Source: Actimicrobium sp034313845 (GTDB lineage: Bacteria; Pseudomonadota; Gammaproteobacteria; Burkholderiales; Burkholderiaceae_D). Taken from it: a stretch of DNA of 64,000 nucleotides. Each line of letters begins with the position of its first letter. Position 1 is the first letter of the stretch. A program made the translations under genes and the position numbers. This document shows, in pieces, positions 8,321 through 17,729 of this stretch. The notes below the pieces were generated by a model. That model saw nothing but the letters and a program-made list of their open reading frames with translations. It had not been told where the DNA came from and searched no databases. The stretch is from NCBI RefSeq assembly GCF_034313845.1, contig NZ_JAVIWN010000004.1. One strand, given 5' to 3'.

Positions 8321-9178
8321 TCAGCTCTTGATTTTTTGGTTGAAGACGGTGCGCGACAGAATATTCAGGCCCAGCACGGTGAAGGTCACCAGCAACGCCC
8401 CTGCCCACGCCAGCGAACGCCAGTTTTCATAAGGGCTCATCGCAAACTGGTAAATCACCACGGGCAAATTGGCCATCGGGGCGTTCATATCGGAACTGAA
8501 AAACTGGTTATTGAGCGCGGTGAACAGCAACGGCGCTGTCTCTCCGGAAATGCGCGCCAGTGCCAGCAACGCACCCGTCATCACGCCGGCCTTGACCGCA
8601 CGCAGACGGACGAAGGTCGCAACTTTCCAGCGCGGCGCACCGAGGGCAAACGCTGCCTCGAGCAAGCTGTTCGGTACCAGCTTGAGCATGTTGTCGGTCG
8701 TCCGCACAATCACCGGTACCGCGATCAGCGAGATTGCAAACGTTCCTGCCCACCCCGAAAAATGTCGCACGTTGGCGACGTAAATCGCATAGATGAACAG
8801 ACCGATCACGATCGATGGTGCCGACAGCATGATGTCAGTCACGAAGCGCGTGACCTGCGCAAACCAGCTCCGATCACCGTACTCGGACAAATAAATACCG
8901 GCCAGTATGCCAATCGGCGTGCTGATCAGGGTAGAGAGACCGACCATCAACAGGCTGCCGATAATCGGATTCATCAGGCCGCCGCCTTCGCTTCCTGGCG
9001 CTGGCGTGGTCTCCGTGAACATGGACATGCTGACGGCACCGAAACCCTTGACGATCAGCGTGAATAAAATCCACATCAGGAAAAACAAGCCGATCGCCAT
9101 GGCGATGAAAGACAAGGTGATGCCGACGCGATGTATCCACAGCCGCTTGCGATAAATCGGGTTCATTGGGCTATCCAT
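8321..9178 (-). CDS. pstA: Phosphate ABC transporter permease PstA
   Basis: 285 residues with about six membrane segments (ITLSFIAMAIGLFFLMWILF first) and the ABC permease EAA-type loop ALGAPRWKVATFVRLRAVKAG. The ATG overlaps the pstC stop as TAATG; an internal ATG at 9166 (MNPIYRKRLW) is an equally plausible start. Pairs with PstC to form the inner-membrane channel. Confidence 0.95.
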   Translation of the reverse strand: MDSPMNPIYRKRLWIHRVGITLSFIAMAIGLFFLMWILFTLIVKGFGAVSMSMFTETTPAPGSEGGGLMNPIIGSLLMVGLSTLISTPIGILAGIYLSEYGDRSWFAQVTRFVTDIMLSAPSIVIGLFIYAIYVANVRHFSGWAGTFAISLIAVPVIVRTTDNMLKLVPNSLLEAAFALGAPRWKVATFVRLRAVKAGVMTGALLALARISGETAPLLFTALNNQFFSSDMNAPMANLPVVIYQFAMSPYENWRSLAWAGALLVTFTVLGLNILSRTVFNQKIKS

Positions 9179-10206
9179 TATTTGACACCTTCCTTGCTTT
9201 CCATACTTGCCAGCATGACTTTGGCCGCACCCAACACGATAAACGTGATCGCAAACAGGATCAGGCCAAGCGCGTACAGCGATGACACATGCAATGTGGT
9301 CTGTGCTTCAGCAAACTCGTTGGCCAGCGTCGACGCAATACTGTTACCGGCAGCAAACAAGGACCATGACAACTTGTGGGCATTGCCGATCACGAACGTC
9401 ACTGCAAGGGTTTCACCAAGTGCGCGTCCCAGACCCAGCATTACGCCACCGACGACACCCGCCTTGGTGTAAGGCAGCACCACTTTGCGGACCACTTCCC
9501 ACTTGGTGCAGCCAAGCGCGTAAGCCGATTCCTTCAGAACGTCAGGCACCACTTCAAAAACATCGCGCATCACCGACGCAATGAAAGGAATGATCATCAC
9601 CGCCAGGATCAGCCCCGCAGTGAGGATACCGATCCCCATTTGCGGACCACTGAATAGCACGCCAACCACTGGTAACGTGCCTAGCGTGGAAGCCAGAGCA
9701 GGCTGCACATAGTCAGCAAACAGTGGCGCAAAAATAAACAGCCCCCACATGCCGTAGATGATGCTCGGCACACCGGCCAGCAACTCGACCGCCGAACCGA
9801 GCGGACCGCGCAACCACGACGGACAGATTTCAGTGAGAAACAGGGCGATCCCGAAGCTGATCGGGAAGGCAATCATCAACGCAATGAAGGAAGTCGACAA
9901 AGTACCGACAATGGCGATCATTGCGCCGTATTTATCATTCACCGGGTCCCACTCGACAGTGGTGATGAAGCCCAGTCCAAATTCGTGAAATGCAGGCCAG
10001 GCACCGATGGCCAGTGACCCGATAATACCGGCCAGCACCGCCAACACGCTAAATGCAAAGCCGAACGTAATCTTGTGAAACAGGTAGTCTTGCCAACGCT
10101 GCTTGCGCATTGTCGACGACATTTTCTTGGCGTCGAGCGCGGCTGATGCTGCGCTCTGCTCCGGTTCGGTAACCGGCAAAGGCAGGGATGGATTGTGTGC
10201 GCTCAT
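9178..10206 (-). CDS. pstC: Phosphate ABC transporter permease PstC
   Basis: About 342 residues: a polar N-terminal tail, then six membrane segments (FGFAFSVLAVLAGIIGSLAIGAW first) and the EAA loop ALGCTKWEVVRKVVLPYTKAG, with the PstC-specific GVPSIIYGMWG. The start is either ATG 10206 or TTG 10221 (five codons longer); neither has a strong ribosome site, which fits coupling to a structured pstS-pstC spacer. Confidence 0.95.
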   Translation of the reverse strand: MSAHNPSLPLPVTEPEQSAASAALDAKKMSSTMRKQRWQDYLFHKITFGFAFSVLAVLAGIIGSLAIGAWPAFHEFGLGFITTVEWDPVNDKYGAMIAIVGTLSTSFIALMIAFPISFGIALFLTEICPSWLRGPLGSAVELLAGVPSIIYGMWGLFIFAPLFADYVQPALASTLGTLPVVGVLFSGPQMGIGILTAGLILAVMIIPFIASVMRDVFEVVPDVLKESAYALGCTKWEVVRKVVLPYTKAGVVGGVMLGLGRALGETLAVTFVIGNAHKLSWSLFAAGNSIASTLANEFAEAQTTLHVSSLYALGLILFAITFIVLGAAKVMLASMESKEGVK

Positions 10207-10227
10207 GGATGCAGTATTCAATATGCA

Positions 10228-10263
10228 CTGCTCCCGGGGGGCAAAATAGCCAACCGGGAGCAG
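10228..10263 (-). promoter_or_regulatory. Stable hairpin between pstS and pstC
   Basis: A perfect 10-bp inverted repeat (CTGCTCCCGG / CCGGGAGCAG) with a 16-nt loop lies 29 nt after the pstS stop and just before pstC. There is no T run on the minus strand, so it is not a classical terminator. A structure here would protect the pstS message end and reduce, rather than stop, expression of pstCAB, matching the known excess of binding protein over permease. Confidence 0.65.
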
Positions 10264-10291
10264 CGCTTGTTATACCAAAGTCAGTTGGTAG

Positions 10292-11335
10292 TTACCAGAT
10301 TGCCTTGCCTGACGGATCTTTCAACTCTGCTTTCCAGGACGCTTCAACCAGCTTGACGACCGCAGCAGGCATCGCGACGTAGTCAAGTTCGGAAGCCATT
10401 TCGCCGCCGTTCTTGTAAGCCCAGTCAAAGAATTTCAAGACTTCTGCACCCTTGGCTGCATCGGCTTGTGCTTTGTACATCAGGATGAACGAGGCACCCG
10501 TGATCGGCCAGCTTGATTTGCCAGCCTGATTGGTCAGCAAGACAGCGAAGCCAGGAGTCTTGGACCATTCGGCACCAGCAGCAGCCGCCTTGAAACTGTC
10601 GTCGTCAGGTTGCACGAACTGGCCATCCTTGTTCTTCAGTCCGGTGTGGGACATCTTGTTTTTCTTGGCATACGCGTACTCGACATAACCGATCGAGTTC
10701 TTGATACGCTGAACGTTGGCGGCGACGCCTTCGTTACCCTTGCCGCCCACACCGACTGGCCATTTGACCGCAGTTCCGGCGCCGACGGTCGTCTTCCACT
10801 CAGCATTGACTTTCGACAAGTAATCGCTGAACAGGAACGACGTACCGGAGCCATCGGCACGGTGAACGACGGTGATCTCTGCGTCTGGCAGTTTCACGCC
10901 TGGATTGAGCGCGGTGATTTCAGCGGCATTCCACTTGGTGATCTTGCCCATGTAAATACCTGCCAGCACATCGCCGGTCAGCTTCATCTGACCAGCAGCA
11001 ACGCCTTCGAGATTGACGATTGGAACGACACCGCCCATGATGACCGGGAACTGTACCAGACCAGATTCATCGAGTTCTGCGGCTGTCAACGGCATGTCGG
11101 AAGCACCGAAGTCAACAGTCTTTGCTTTGATCTGCTTGATACCACCACCGGAACCGATGGACTGGTAGTTCAATCCATTGCCAGAAATCTTTTTGTAAGA
11201 CTCGGCCCATTTGGAATAGATAGGATAAGGGAAGGTTGCACCAGCACCAGTCATATCGACGGCTACTGCGCTCGACATCACCATTGCTGTACCAGCGGCA
11301 AGTAGTAATGATTTGATGATTTTATTTAATTGCAT
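10292..11335 (-). CDS. pstS: Periplasmic phosphate-binding protein PstS
   Basis: 347 residues from MQLNKIIKSLLLAAGTA, with a signal peptide cleaved near SSAVAVDM. Phosphate-binding motifs are TGAGATFPYPIYSKW, SIGSGGGIKQI, FGASDMPL and HRADGSGTSFLFSDYL. It delivers phosphate to PstCA. GAGGAG lies 7 nt upstream of the ATG; seven upstream in-frame codons are excluded because they contain this ribosome site. A Pho box and -10 lie 50-70 nt upstream. Confidence 0.97.
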   Translation of the reverse strand: MQLNKIIKSLLLAAGTAMVMSSAVAVDMTGAGATFPYPIYSKWAESYKKISGNGLNYQSIGSGGGIKQIKAKTVDFGASDMPLTAAELDESGLVQFPVIMGGVVPIVNLEGVAAGQMKLTGDVLAGIYMGKITKWNAAEITALNPGVKLPDAEITVVHRADGSGTSFLFSDYLSKVNAEWKTTVGAGTAVKWPVGVGGKGNEGVAANVQRIKNSIGYVEYAYAKKNKMSHTGLKNKDGQFVQPDDDSFKAAAAGAEWSKTPGFAVLLTNQAGKSSWPITGASFILMYKAQADAAKGAEVLKFFDWAYKNGGEMASELDYVAMPAAVVKLVEASWKAELKDPSGKAIW

Positions 11336-11371
11336 GAACGACTCCTCAGTTGGCATCAGTTGACCAGCCGA

Positions 11372-11405
11372 ACTGTAACTACCAAATATGACAGGTTTAT
11401 GACAC
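11372..11405 (-). promoter_or_regulatory. Pho box and promoter of pstS operon
   Basis: On the minus strand, TGTCATAAACCTGTCAT (11404-11388) is a near-perfect PhoB box: two TGTCAT repeats 11 bp apart. Exactly 10 bp downstream lies TACAGT (11377-11372), in the -10 position expected for PhoB-activated promoters, which lack a good -35. The transcript would have a leader of about 30 nt before pstS. Confidence 0.85.
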
Positions 11406-11444
11406 CATGGAAAAGCATGTCATACAAAATTTGGTACAGTGCGC

Positions 11445-11478
11445 CCGTCATTAACTTGTCATGCGGCATGCTTATAAT
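11445..11478 (+). promoter_or_regulatory. Pho box and promoter of ppk1-sixA
   Basis: On the plus strand CCGTCATTAACTTGTCAT (11445-11462) has two GTCAT repeats 11 bp apart, followed after 10 bp by a perfect TATAAT (11473-11478). This is the classical PhoB-dependent arrangement, back to back with the pstS box about 40 bp away, so phosphate uptake and polyphosphate synthesis would be induced together. Confidence 0.85.
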
Positions 11479-11513
11479 CGCGACCAATTGAAATACACAA
11501 CAACTCACATCAG

Positions 11514-13646
11514 ATGATCACGCCACCCAAACCAGAAACCAAAACCACTGACACCAAAACAGCCCCGATAACGCAGCCGGTTGTCGCGGTTGGTCCGCTG
11601 TTACTGAATCGGGAATTATCCCAACTGGCGTTCAATCGGCGAGTTCTGGCGCAAGCCGAAGACAAAACTGTGCCGCTGCTCGAGCGCCTGCGCTATTTAT
11701 GTATTGCCAGTAGCAATCTGGACGAGTTTTTTGAAGTGCGCATTGCCAGCCTGCTGGCCAAAAGCCGGCTCGACGGTGACATCAAGGAACCGGCGACGCT
11801 GAGCAACGCGCTGGAACTGACCAGCACCGAATGCCATGCCATCGTCGAACGCCAATACGAGGTACTGAACAACTCCGTCTTGCCAGAGCTGTCCGCGCAA
11901 GGTATCCACCTGTTGCGCGACCAGGATCGCAATGAAGCCCAGCGCGCCTGGGTCAAAGCCTATTTCGACCGTGAGGTGCGCCCGCTGCTGACACCAATCG
12001 GGCTCGATCCGGCCCACCCCTTCCCGCAAGTGGTCAACAAAAGCCTTAATTTTATTGTTGAACTATCCGGCAAGGATGCGTTTGGTCGCGGCACGGCGAT
12101 TGCGATCCTGCGCGCCCCGCGCGTCCTGCCACGGGTGATCCGCTTGCCCGATGAATTGTCGACCAACGGCGGCGTGTCGTTTTGCCTGCTGTCGTCGGTG
12201 ATCCATGCACACATTACTGACCTGTTCACCGGCCGGCAAGTCATCGCGTATTCGCAGTTCCGCGTCACACGCGACAGTGACTTGTGGGTCGATGAAGACG
12301 AAGTCAAAAACTTGCGTCAAGCCTTGCAGGGCGAATTGCAGGTACGCCAGTTCGGCGTTGCGGTCCGTCTCGAAGTCGCAAAAAATTGTCCCGATCACCT
12401 GGCCCAGCTGTTGCTCGACCAGTTCATGATTTCGCGCAATCGGCTTTATGCGGTTGCCGGCCCGGTCAACATGGTGCGGCTGTCGGAACTGATCAATCTG
12501 GTCGAGCGTCCCGAATTGCGCTTCCCGACTTTCACGCCGCAATATCCGGTGCAACTGGCCAACGGCGATATTTTTGCGACACTAAAAAAGCAGGACGTCC
12601 TTCTGCACCATCCGTTCCAGTCATTCCAGCCGGTCGTCGACTTCGTGCGCAGTGCCGCACTCGATCCGAACGTGCTGGCGATCAAGCAGACCATTTACCG
12701 CACCGGCATGAATTCCGATCTGATGGAATCGCTGATCCTGGCGGCGCGACGCGGCAAGGAAGTCACCGTCATCGTCGAACTGATGGCACGTTTTGATGAA
12801 GAAGCCAACATCAACTGGGCCGACAAGCTTGAGCGTGCCGGTGCGCAGGTAGTTTATGGGATCGTGGGCTTGAAGACCCATGCCAAGCTGGCGCTGGTAC
12901 TGCGCCGCGAAGAAGGTCAGTTACGCTACTACGCCCACCTCGGCACCGGCAATTACCATCCGACCACCACCAAGATCTATACCGATTTCGGCCTGCTGAC
13001 CGCCAACACTGCGCTGGCCATCGAGGTCAATGAAATCTTCATCCATCTGACCAGCCTGACCAAACCGAAAAAACTCAGCAACTTGTGGCTGGCGCCCTTC
13101 GCGTTGCAAAAAGAGTTCATTCGGGCGATCCGCAATGAAGCAGCCATTGCCCGCGCTGGCCGCCCTGGTCGCATCATCGCCAAGATGAATGCCTTGCTCG
13201 ATGAATCGGTGATCAATGCGTTGTACGCGGCCTCGGCCGATGGCGTAAAAATTGACCTGATCATACGGGGCGCGTGCGCGCTGCGTCCTGGCGTTGCCGG
13301 CCTGTCGGAAAACATCCGGGTGCGCTCTATCATCGGTCGCTTCCTGGAGCACACCCGCATCTATTATTTCCGCAACGATCTCGCCCACGATGTGTTCCTG
13401 TCGAGCGCCGACTGGATGAACCGCAACCTGTTCCGACGCATCGAAGTGGCCTTTCCGGTGCTCGATCGCCTCCTGAAAAAACGCATCATCGCCGAAGGCC
13501 TCAACCCCTACCTGAAAGACAATACCCATAGCTGGGAACTCGATGGCGAGGGTCAGTATCACAAGCGCAAGCAACGCGCGAAACAGGCGAAGTTCAGTGC
13601 GCAGGCCTACCTGATGAACCTGGTTACCAAACCGGACAGCGAGTAA
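11514..13646 (+). CDS. ppk1: Polyphosphate kinase 1
   Basis: 710 residues of the PPK1 type. Domains run N-terminal helical (LSQLAFNRRVLAQAED, SSNLDEFFEVRIA), head, then two PLD-like C-terminal domains. The autophosphorylated His is in GLKTHAKLALVL (H456) and the second catalytic His is in LEHTRIYYF (H613); ATP contacts lie in YHPTTTKIYTDFGLLT. It polymerises phosphate from ATP into polyphosphate. The first ~25 residues are low-complexity (KPETKTTDTKTAP) and the start could be later. A Pho box lies ~50 nt upstream. Confidence 0.97.
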   Translation: MITPPKPETKTTDTKTAPITQPVVAVGPLLLNRELSQLAFNRRVLAQAEDKTVPLLERLRYLCIASSNLDEFFEVRIASLLAKSRLDGDIKEPATLSNALELTSTECHAIVERQYEVLNNSVLPELSAQGIHLLRDQDRNEAQRAWVKAYFDREVRPLLTPIGLDPAHPFPQVVNKSLNFIVELSGKDAFGRGTAIAILRAPRVLPRVIRLPDELSTNGGVSFCLLSSVIHAHITDLFTGRQVIAYSQFRVTRDSDLWVDEDEVKNLRQALQGELQVRQFGVAVRLEVAKNCPDHLAQLLLDQFMISRNRLYAVAGPVNMVRLSELINLVERPELRFPTFTPQYPVQLANGDIFATLKKQDVLLHHPFQSFQPVVDFVRSAALDPNVLAIKQTIYRTGMNSDLMESLILAARRGKEVTVIVELMARFDEEANINWADKLERAGAQVVYGIVGLKTHAKLALVLRREEGQLRYYAHLGTGNYHPTTTKIYTDFGLLTANTALAIEVNEIFIHLTSLTKPKKLSNLWLAPFALQKEFIRAIRNEAAIARAGRPGRIIAKMNALLDESVINALYAASADGVKIDLIIRGACALRPGVAGLSENIRVRSIIGRFLEHTRIYYFRNDLAHDVFLSSADWMNRNLFRRIEVAFPVLDRLLKKRIIAEGLNPYLKDNTHSWELDGEGQYHKRKQRAKQAKFSAQAYLMNLVTKPDSE

Positions 13647-13651
13647 TCCCG

Positions 13652-14110
13652 ATGGATTTAATTTTATGGCGCCACGCAGAAGCCGAGATCGGCGAGCCCG
13701 ACGAGGATCGCAGACTGACCGCCAAAGGACACAAACAAGCCGCCAGAATGGCTGACTGGCTTGATCGTGTTCTGCCCAACGGATGCAAGATCCTCGTCAG
13801 CCCGTCGATGCGCACGCGCCAGACCGCGCAAGCACTGGATCGCAAATTCAAGATTCATCCTGGCCTGGCCCAGGATGCGACGACAGCCAGCCTGCTGGCT
13901 GCAGCCAACTGGCCCGAGAGCCGCGAACCGGTCGTGCTGGTCGGTCATCAGCCATCACTGGGGCAACTCGCCGCCCTGCTGGTGTCCGGTACCGAACAGA
14001 ACTGGACTATCCGCAAGGGCAATATCTGGTGGATCGCGCAGCGCGAACGCGATGATATCAACACGCCTTTTCTGCGCGCGGTCATGACGCCGGATTTACT
14101 GGTCAAATAA
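13652..14110 (+). CDS. sixA: SixA-type histidine phosphatase
   Basis: 152 residues. The phosphohistidine motif LILWRHAEAE is at the N-terminus, the conserved Arg is in SPSMRTRQTA and the second catalytic His is in VLVGHQPSLGQLA. SixA proteins dephosphorylate histidine phosphotransfer proteins. The gene starts 5 nt after ppk1 and is probably co-transcribed under the Pho box; this ppk-sixA pairing suggests a role in phosphate physiology, which is inference. Confidence 0.88.
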   Translation: MDLILWRHAEAEIGEPDEDRRLTAKGHKQAARMADWLDRVLPNGCKILVSPSMRTRQTAQALDRKFKIHPGLAQDATTASLLAAANWPESREPVVLVGHQPSLGQLAALLVSGTEQNWTIRKGNIWWIAQRERDDINTPFLRAVMTPDLLVK

Positions 14111-14770
14111 TTAGCGGGTACCAAAAATCCGGTCACCGGCATCACCGAGGCCAGGCAAGATGTAAGCATGGTCGTCAAGACGATCGTCGAGCGATGCCAC
14201 ATACAGCTTGACGCCCGGATGCGCCGCCTGAAATACAGTCACCCCTTCAGGTGCGGCCACCAGTGCCAGGAAAATAATCTGCGCATCCACTACCCCGCGA
14301 TTTTTGAGCACGTTGACGGCATACACGGCCGAATTCCCGGTCGCCACCATCGGATCACACAGGATAAACGTGCGCTCGGCCAGATCCGGCAGGCGCACCA
14401 GATACTCGACCGGCAAGTGGGAAGCGGGGTCGCGGTAGACGCCGATATGACCGACGCGCGCTGACGGAATCAGATCCAGCAAGCCGTCACTCATGCCAAT
14501 GCCGGCACGCAGCACCGGCACGACCGCCAGCTTGCGTCCGGCGATGACTGGCGCGTCCATCGTCTGCATTGGTGTCTCGATACGGCGGGTGGTGAGTGGC
14601 AAGTCGCGGGTAATTTCATAGCCCATCAACAGCGTGATCTCGCGCAGCAACTCGCGAAAGGTACGAGTCGACGTGTCTTTCTCGCGCATGTGGCTGAGCT
14701 TGTGCTGGATCAGCGGATGGGTCAGCACGAACAGATTCGGAAAACGCGGGTCCTGGATATGCATGGTCAT
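14111..14770 (-). CDS. upp: Uracil phosphoribosyltransferase
   Basis: 219 residues with the PRPP-binding loop FILCDPMVATGNSAV and the uracil-binding C-terminal region YILPGLGDAGDRIFGTR. It converts uracil plus PRPP to UMP (pyrimidine salvage). Its ATG overlaps the stop of the upstream NCS1 transporter (ATGA), so import and salvage of the base are coupled. The stop codon abuts that of convergent sixA without spacer. Confidence 0.97.
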   Translation of the reverse strand: MTMHIQDPRFPNLFVLTHPLIQHKLSHMREKDTSTRTFRELLREITLLMGYEITRDLPLTTRRIETPMQTMDAPVIAGRKLAVVPVLRAGIGMSDGLLDLIPSARVGHIGVYRDPASHLPVEYLVRLPDLAERTFILCDPMVATGNSAVYAVNVLKNRGVVDAQIIFLALVAAPEGVTVFQAAHPGVKLYVASLDDRLDDHAYILPGLGDAGDRIFGTR

Positions 14771-16251
14771 GCTCCTTTCAAAGGGCCATTATCGTGTGTC
14801 AGTGCGGGCGGGCTCATGCGCATCAGCAAGAAATACACCACCGATGAAATGCCCAGGCCAACAAACCAGGCGTAGGTATAGAGCGTCTCGAAGACCGGTG
14901 CAATGCCGCTGATGAAACCGGCTGCGGCCAGGAATCCCGGTAAATTCGGCAACACGCCGATGATCAGCGCGACCACTGCCCGCCAGTTCCATCCCGAGCG
15001 GTAGCTGTAGATTCCGTTGGCGTCAAACAGCGCATCATGATCCAGCTCGGTCTTGCGAATCACGAAATAATCAACCAGCATGATGCCGGCGACCGGTCCG
15101 AGCAAGGCACCGTAGCCGATCAGCCAGGTAAAGATATAGCCTTTGGTGGTCTCCAGTATTTTCCATGGAAACATCGCCAGCCCGATCGCTGCCGTGATGT
15201 AGCCGCCCATCCTGAATGAAATTTTACTCGGTGCCAGATTGGAAAAATCATACGCCGGCGAGACCACATTAGCCGCCAGATTGGTCGTGATAGTCGCAAT
15301 GATCAGCGCAATCAGCGCCAGCACCACCGAGATGCCGCCCATCTTGCCAGTCAGAACAACCGGGTCCCAGATCGCTTCGCCATAAATCACCACCGTCGCC
15401 GACGTCACCAGCACCGCCACCAGCGCCAGCAAACCCATCGGCACCGGCAAGCCGATCGCCTGACCCAGCGCCTGATCACGCTGGCTGCGCGCAAAGCGCG
15501 TGAAATCCGGGATATTCAACGCCAGCGTCGCCCAGTAACCGACCATCGCCGTCAGGGATGGCCAGAACACCAGCCAGAATTGGCCGGCACGCTTGCCGCC
15601 GTCGACGAATTGCGACGGTGCCGCCAGCATCGGTCCGAAACCGCCCGCCTTGGCATAAGCCCACCAGACCAGCGCAATGCCGGACAACAGCAGCAACGGC
15701 GCGGCCGCCGTTTCCATCCAGCGAATCGAATCGGTCCCCTTGGTAATGAAATAAATATGCAGCGCCCAGAACAGCAAAAAACAAAACAGCTGCCCGCCGC
15801 TAATGCCCAGCAACGGCAGCGCATTGCCTTGCAACGCGTTGCCGCTGATGACGTTGAGAATCGTATAGATCGCCTGCCCGCCCAGCCAGGTCTGGATGCC
15901 AAACCAGCCGCAGGCAACGATGGCGCGCAAAATGGCCGGCAGTTGCGCACCGCGTACGCCGAACGACGAGCGTGCCAGCACCGGGTACGGAATCCCATGC
16001 TTGGTGCCGGCATGACCGACCAGCACCATCGGCACCAGCACGATCAGATTGCCCAGAAAAACCGTCAGCACCGCTTGCCACCAGTTCATGCCCTCGGTCA
16101 TCAGGCCGGAGGCCAGCATGTAGGCCGGCACGGACACGGCCATCGAGACCCAGAGCGCGGCGTAATGGGTTGCCGTCCAGGTCCGTTGGGCCGGGCTGGT
16201 CGGTTCGAGATCGGCGTTCCACAGGGGATTGGTAGCGGTGCGATTGGACAT
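14767..16251 (-). CDS. NCS1-family nucleobase transporter
   Basis: 494 residues with about 12 membrane segments. Motifs NPLWNADLEPTSPAQRTW, the unwound helix ARSSFGVRGAQLPAILRAIVACGWFGIQTWLGG and NLAANVVSPAYDFSNLAP are those of the NCS1 (PucI/Mhp1-like) group, which imports uracil, allantoin, hydantoin or cytosine with a cation. Coupling to upp by a 4-bp overlap argues for uracil or another pyrimidine as substrate, but this is inference from context. Confidence 0.9.
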   Translation of the reverse strand: MSNRTATNPLWNADLEPTSPAQRTWTATHYAALWVSMAVSVPAYMLASGLMTEGMNWWQAVLTVFLGNLIVLVPMVLVGHAGTKHGIPYPVLARSSFGVRGAQLPAILRAIVACGWFGIQTWLGGQAIYTILNVISGNALQGNALPLLGISGGQLFCFLLFWALHIYFITKGTDSIRWMETAAAPLLLLSGIALVWWAYAKAGGFGPMLAAPSQFVDGGKRAGQFWLVFWPSLTAMVGYWATLALNIPDFTRFARSQRDQALGQAIGLPVPMGLLALVAVLVTSATVVIYGEAIWDPVVLTGKMGGISVVLALIALIIATITTNLAANVVSPAYDFSNLAPSKISFRMGGYITAAIGLAMFPWKILETTKGYIFTWLIGYGALLGPVAGIMLVDYFVIRKTELDHDALFDANGIYSYRSGWNWRAVVALIIGVLPNLPGFLAAAGFISGIAPVFETLYTYAWFVGLGISSVVYFLLMRMSPPALTHDNGPLKGA

Positions 16252-16314
16252 GAAAAGTGCCGGTGAAGAAGACGGCGCTCATGGTAGTTGATCGCCGGCC
16301 TTCCGTGCGACGAA

Positions 16315-17547
16315 TTACAACATCAATGCTACCGAGTGCAGGATTAACCCGACCAGCCCGCCGACGACCGTGCCATTGATCCGGATGAACTGCAGATCAC
16401 GACCGACGTACTGCTCGAACTTGCGCGAGACAGTCTCGCCATCCCACTGCCGGATCACCCGTTCGACCAATGACGCGATGGTGCCACGACGCTTGACCAC
16501 GGCGTCCGCCGCAAACGTGCGCAGCCAGTCATTGAGTTTCACGCGCACCGCGTTGTCGCTCGCCAGTGCCGCACTGACCGCCTGCAGCGCCTGCGCCAGA
16601 CCGGCAGTAATACGCGAATCGGTCGCCGTGACATCATCGAGCAGACGCTGGCGCAAATCATGCCAAATCTGGTCGACGTAGTTGCGAAACACCGGATGCT
16701 GCAAACCACTTTGCACCAGCGCCGCCATGCGCACTTCATAGTCGTCAGAGACCCGCAATTGCGCCACCAAGTCTTCAACCGACTCCTGGAAACGTTCACG
16801 CCACTGGCTTTCCGGCTGCTTCATTTCTTCCAGCACCTGCTGCAAACCATTGAGCAATCGCTCGAAAAACTGGTCATCGAAGACGCGTGGCATCCAGCGC
16901 GGGCTGTTGTCATGGATTTTCTGGCGAATGAAATCCTGGTTCTTTTCCAGCGCGCCAGCCACCATCACCAGCAAATGATCGAACAATTCCTGATGCCGCC
17001 GGTCCGCCACCAGGATCGTCAGCATATCGGCCAGCAAGGGTGCAAAGCGCACGTGCTCCACCAACCGGTCAATCCGGCCGTGGATAAAGCGGCGGATATC
17101 GTCGTCCTCGACCAGTCGCAGGACCGTTGGCAACCCCTCCGACAATTGCTGCGCGACGGCCTCGCTATTGGCCGGCACGGCCAGCCAGCGCGACGCCGCA
17201 CCGGCAAAATCGATCCGTCCGAATTCGGCACTGACAACCGCCTGTGTCATGAAATTGTTTTCGAGGAAAGCGGCAATGCTCACGCCAATCCGGTCCTTGT
17301 TCTTCTGGATGATCGCGGTATGCGGGATCGGCAACCCGAGCGGATGACGGAACAGCGCCGACACCGCAAACCAGTCGGCCAGCGCACCCACCAGGGCGGC
17401 TTCGGCAAAGGCGCGGACAAACCCCAGTGCCGGGTGCAGCAGTTCGTACTTGCGTGCCAGCACGAACACCACGGCCATCAGCACCAGCAAGCCAGTAGCA
17501 ATGCGACGCATTTTATTGAGAGGAGCAAGCGGATCGGTTTCGGACAT
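16315..17547 (-). CDS. DUF445 family membrane protein
   Basis: 410 residues: a hydrophobic helix near residues 15-32 (MRRIATGLLVLMAVVFVLA), the family hallmark ALVGALADWFAVSALFRHPLG, a long helical soluble middle and a hydrophobic C-terminal anchor (GGLVGLILHSVALML). DUF445 (YjiN-like) proteins are inner-membrane proteins of unknown function. Stands alone, divergent from the effector locus that follows. Confidence 0.88.
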   Translation of the reverse strand: MSETDPLAPLNKMRRIATGLLVLMAVVFVLARKYELLHPALGFVRAFAEAALVGALADWFAVSALFRHPLGLPIPHTAIIQKNKDRIGVSIAAFLENNFMTQAVVSAEFGRIDFAGAASRWLAVPANSEAVAQQLSEGLPTVLRLVEDDDIRRFIHGRIDRLVEHVRFAPLLADMLTILVADRRHQELFDHLLVMVAGALEKNQDFIRQKIHDNSPRWMPRVFDDQFFERLLNGLQQVLEEMKQPESQWRERFQESVEDLVAQLRVSDDYEVRMAALVQSGLQHPVFRNYVDQIWHDLRQRLLDDVTATDSRITAGLAQALQAVSAALASDNAVRVKLNDWLRTFAADAVVKRRGTIASLVERVIRQWDGETVSRKFEQYVGRDLQFIRINGTVVGGLVGLILHSVALML

Positions 17548-17624
17548 GGGCGGGGAACCTTGATGAGAAAGACAACGGGCCGCAACAGACGGACAACGAC
17601 ACGATACAACGACTCGGCAGACAT

Positions 17625-17652
17625 GGAACCAACGGCGGGCAGTTGCTACTCA
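17625..17652 (+). promoter_or_regulatory. Candidate hrp box (HrpL-type promoter) before effector locus
   Basis: GGAACC (17625-17630), a spacer of 15, then CTACTCA (17646-17652). The hrp box recognised by HrpL-type ECF sigma factors is GGAACC-N15/16-CCACNNA, so one of the ten fixed positions differs (T for C). It points at the effector-like genes, with the first ATG about 78 nt downstream. The surrounding 180 bp between the DUF445 gene and this locus contain no other gene. Confidence 0.65.
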
Positions 17653-17729
17653 TCACGCATTCGGACTTCAACTGACGCGCGACTGTGTTGATTGAGGTGT
17701 CCTTTGATTACCACTTGCAGGGATGTGCC

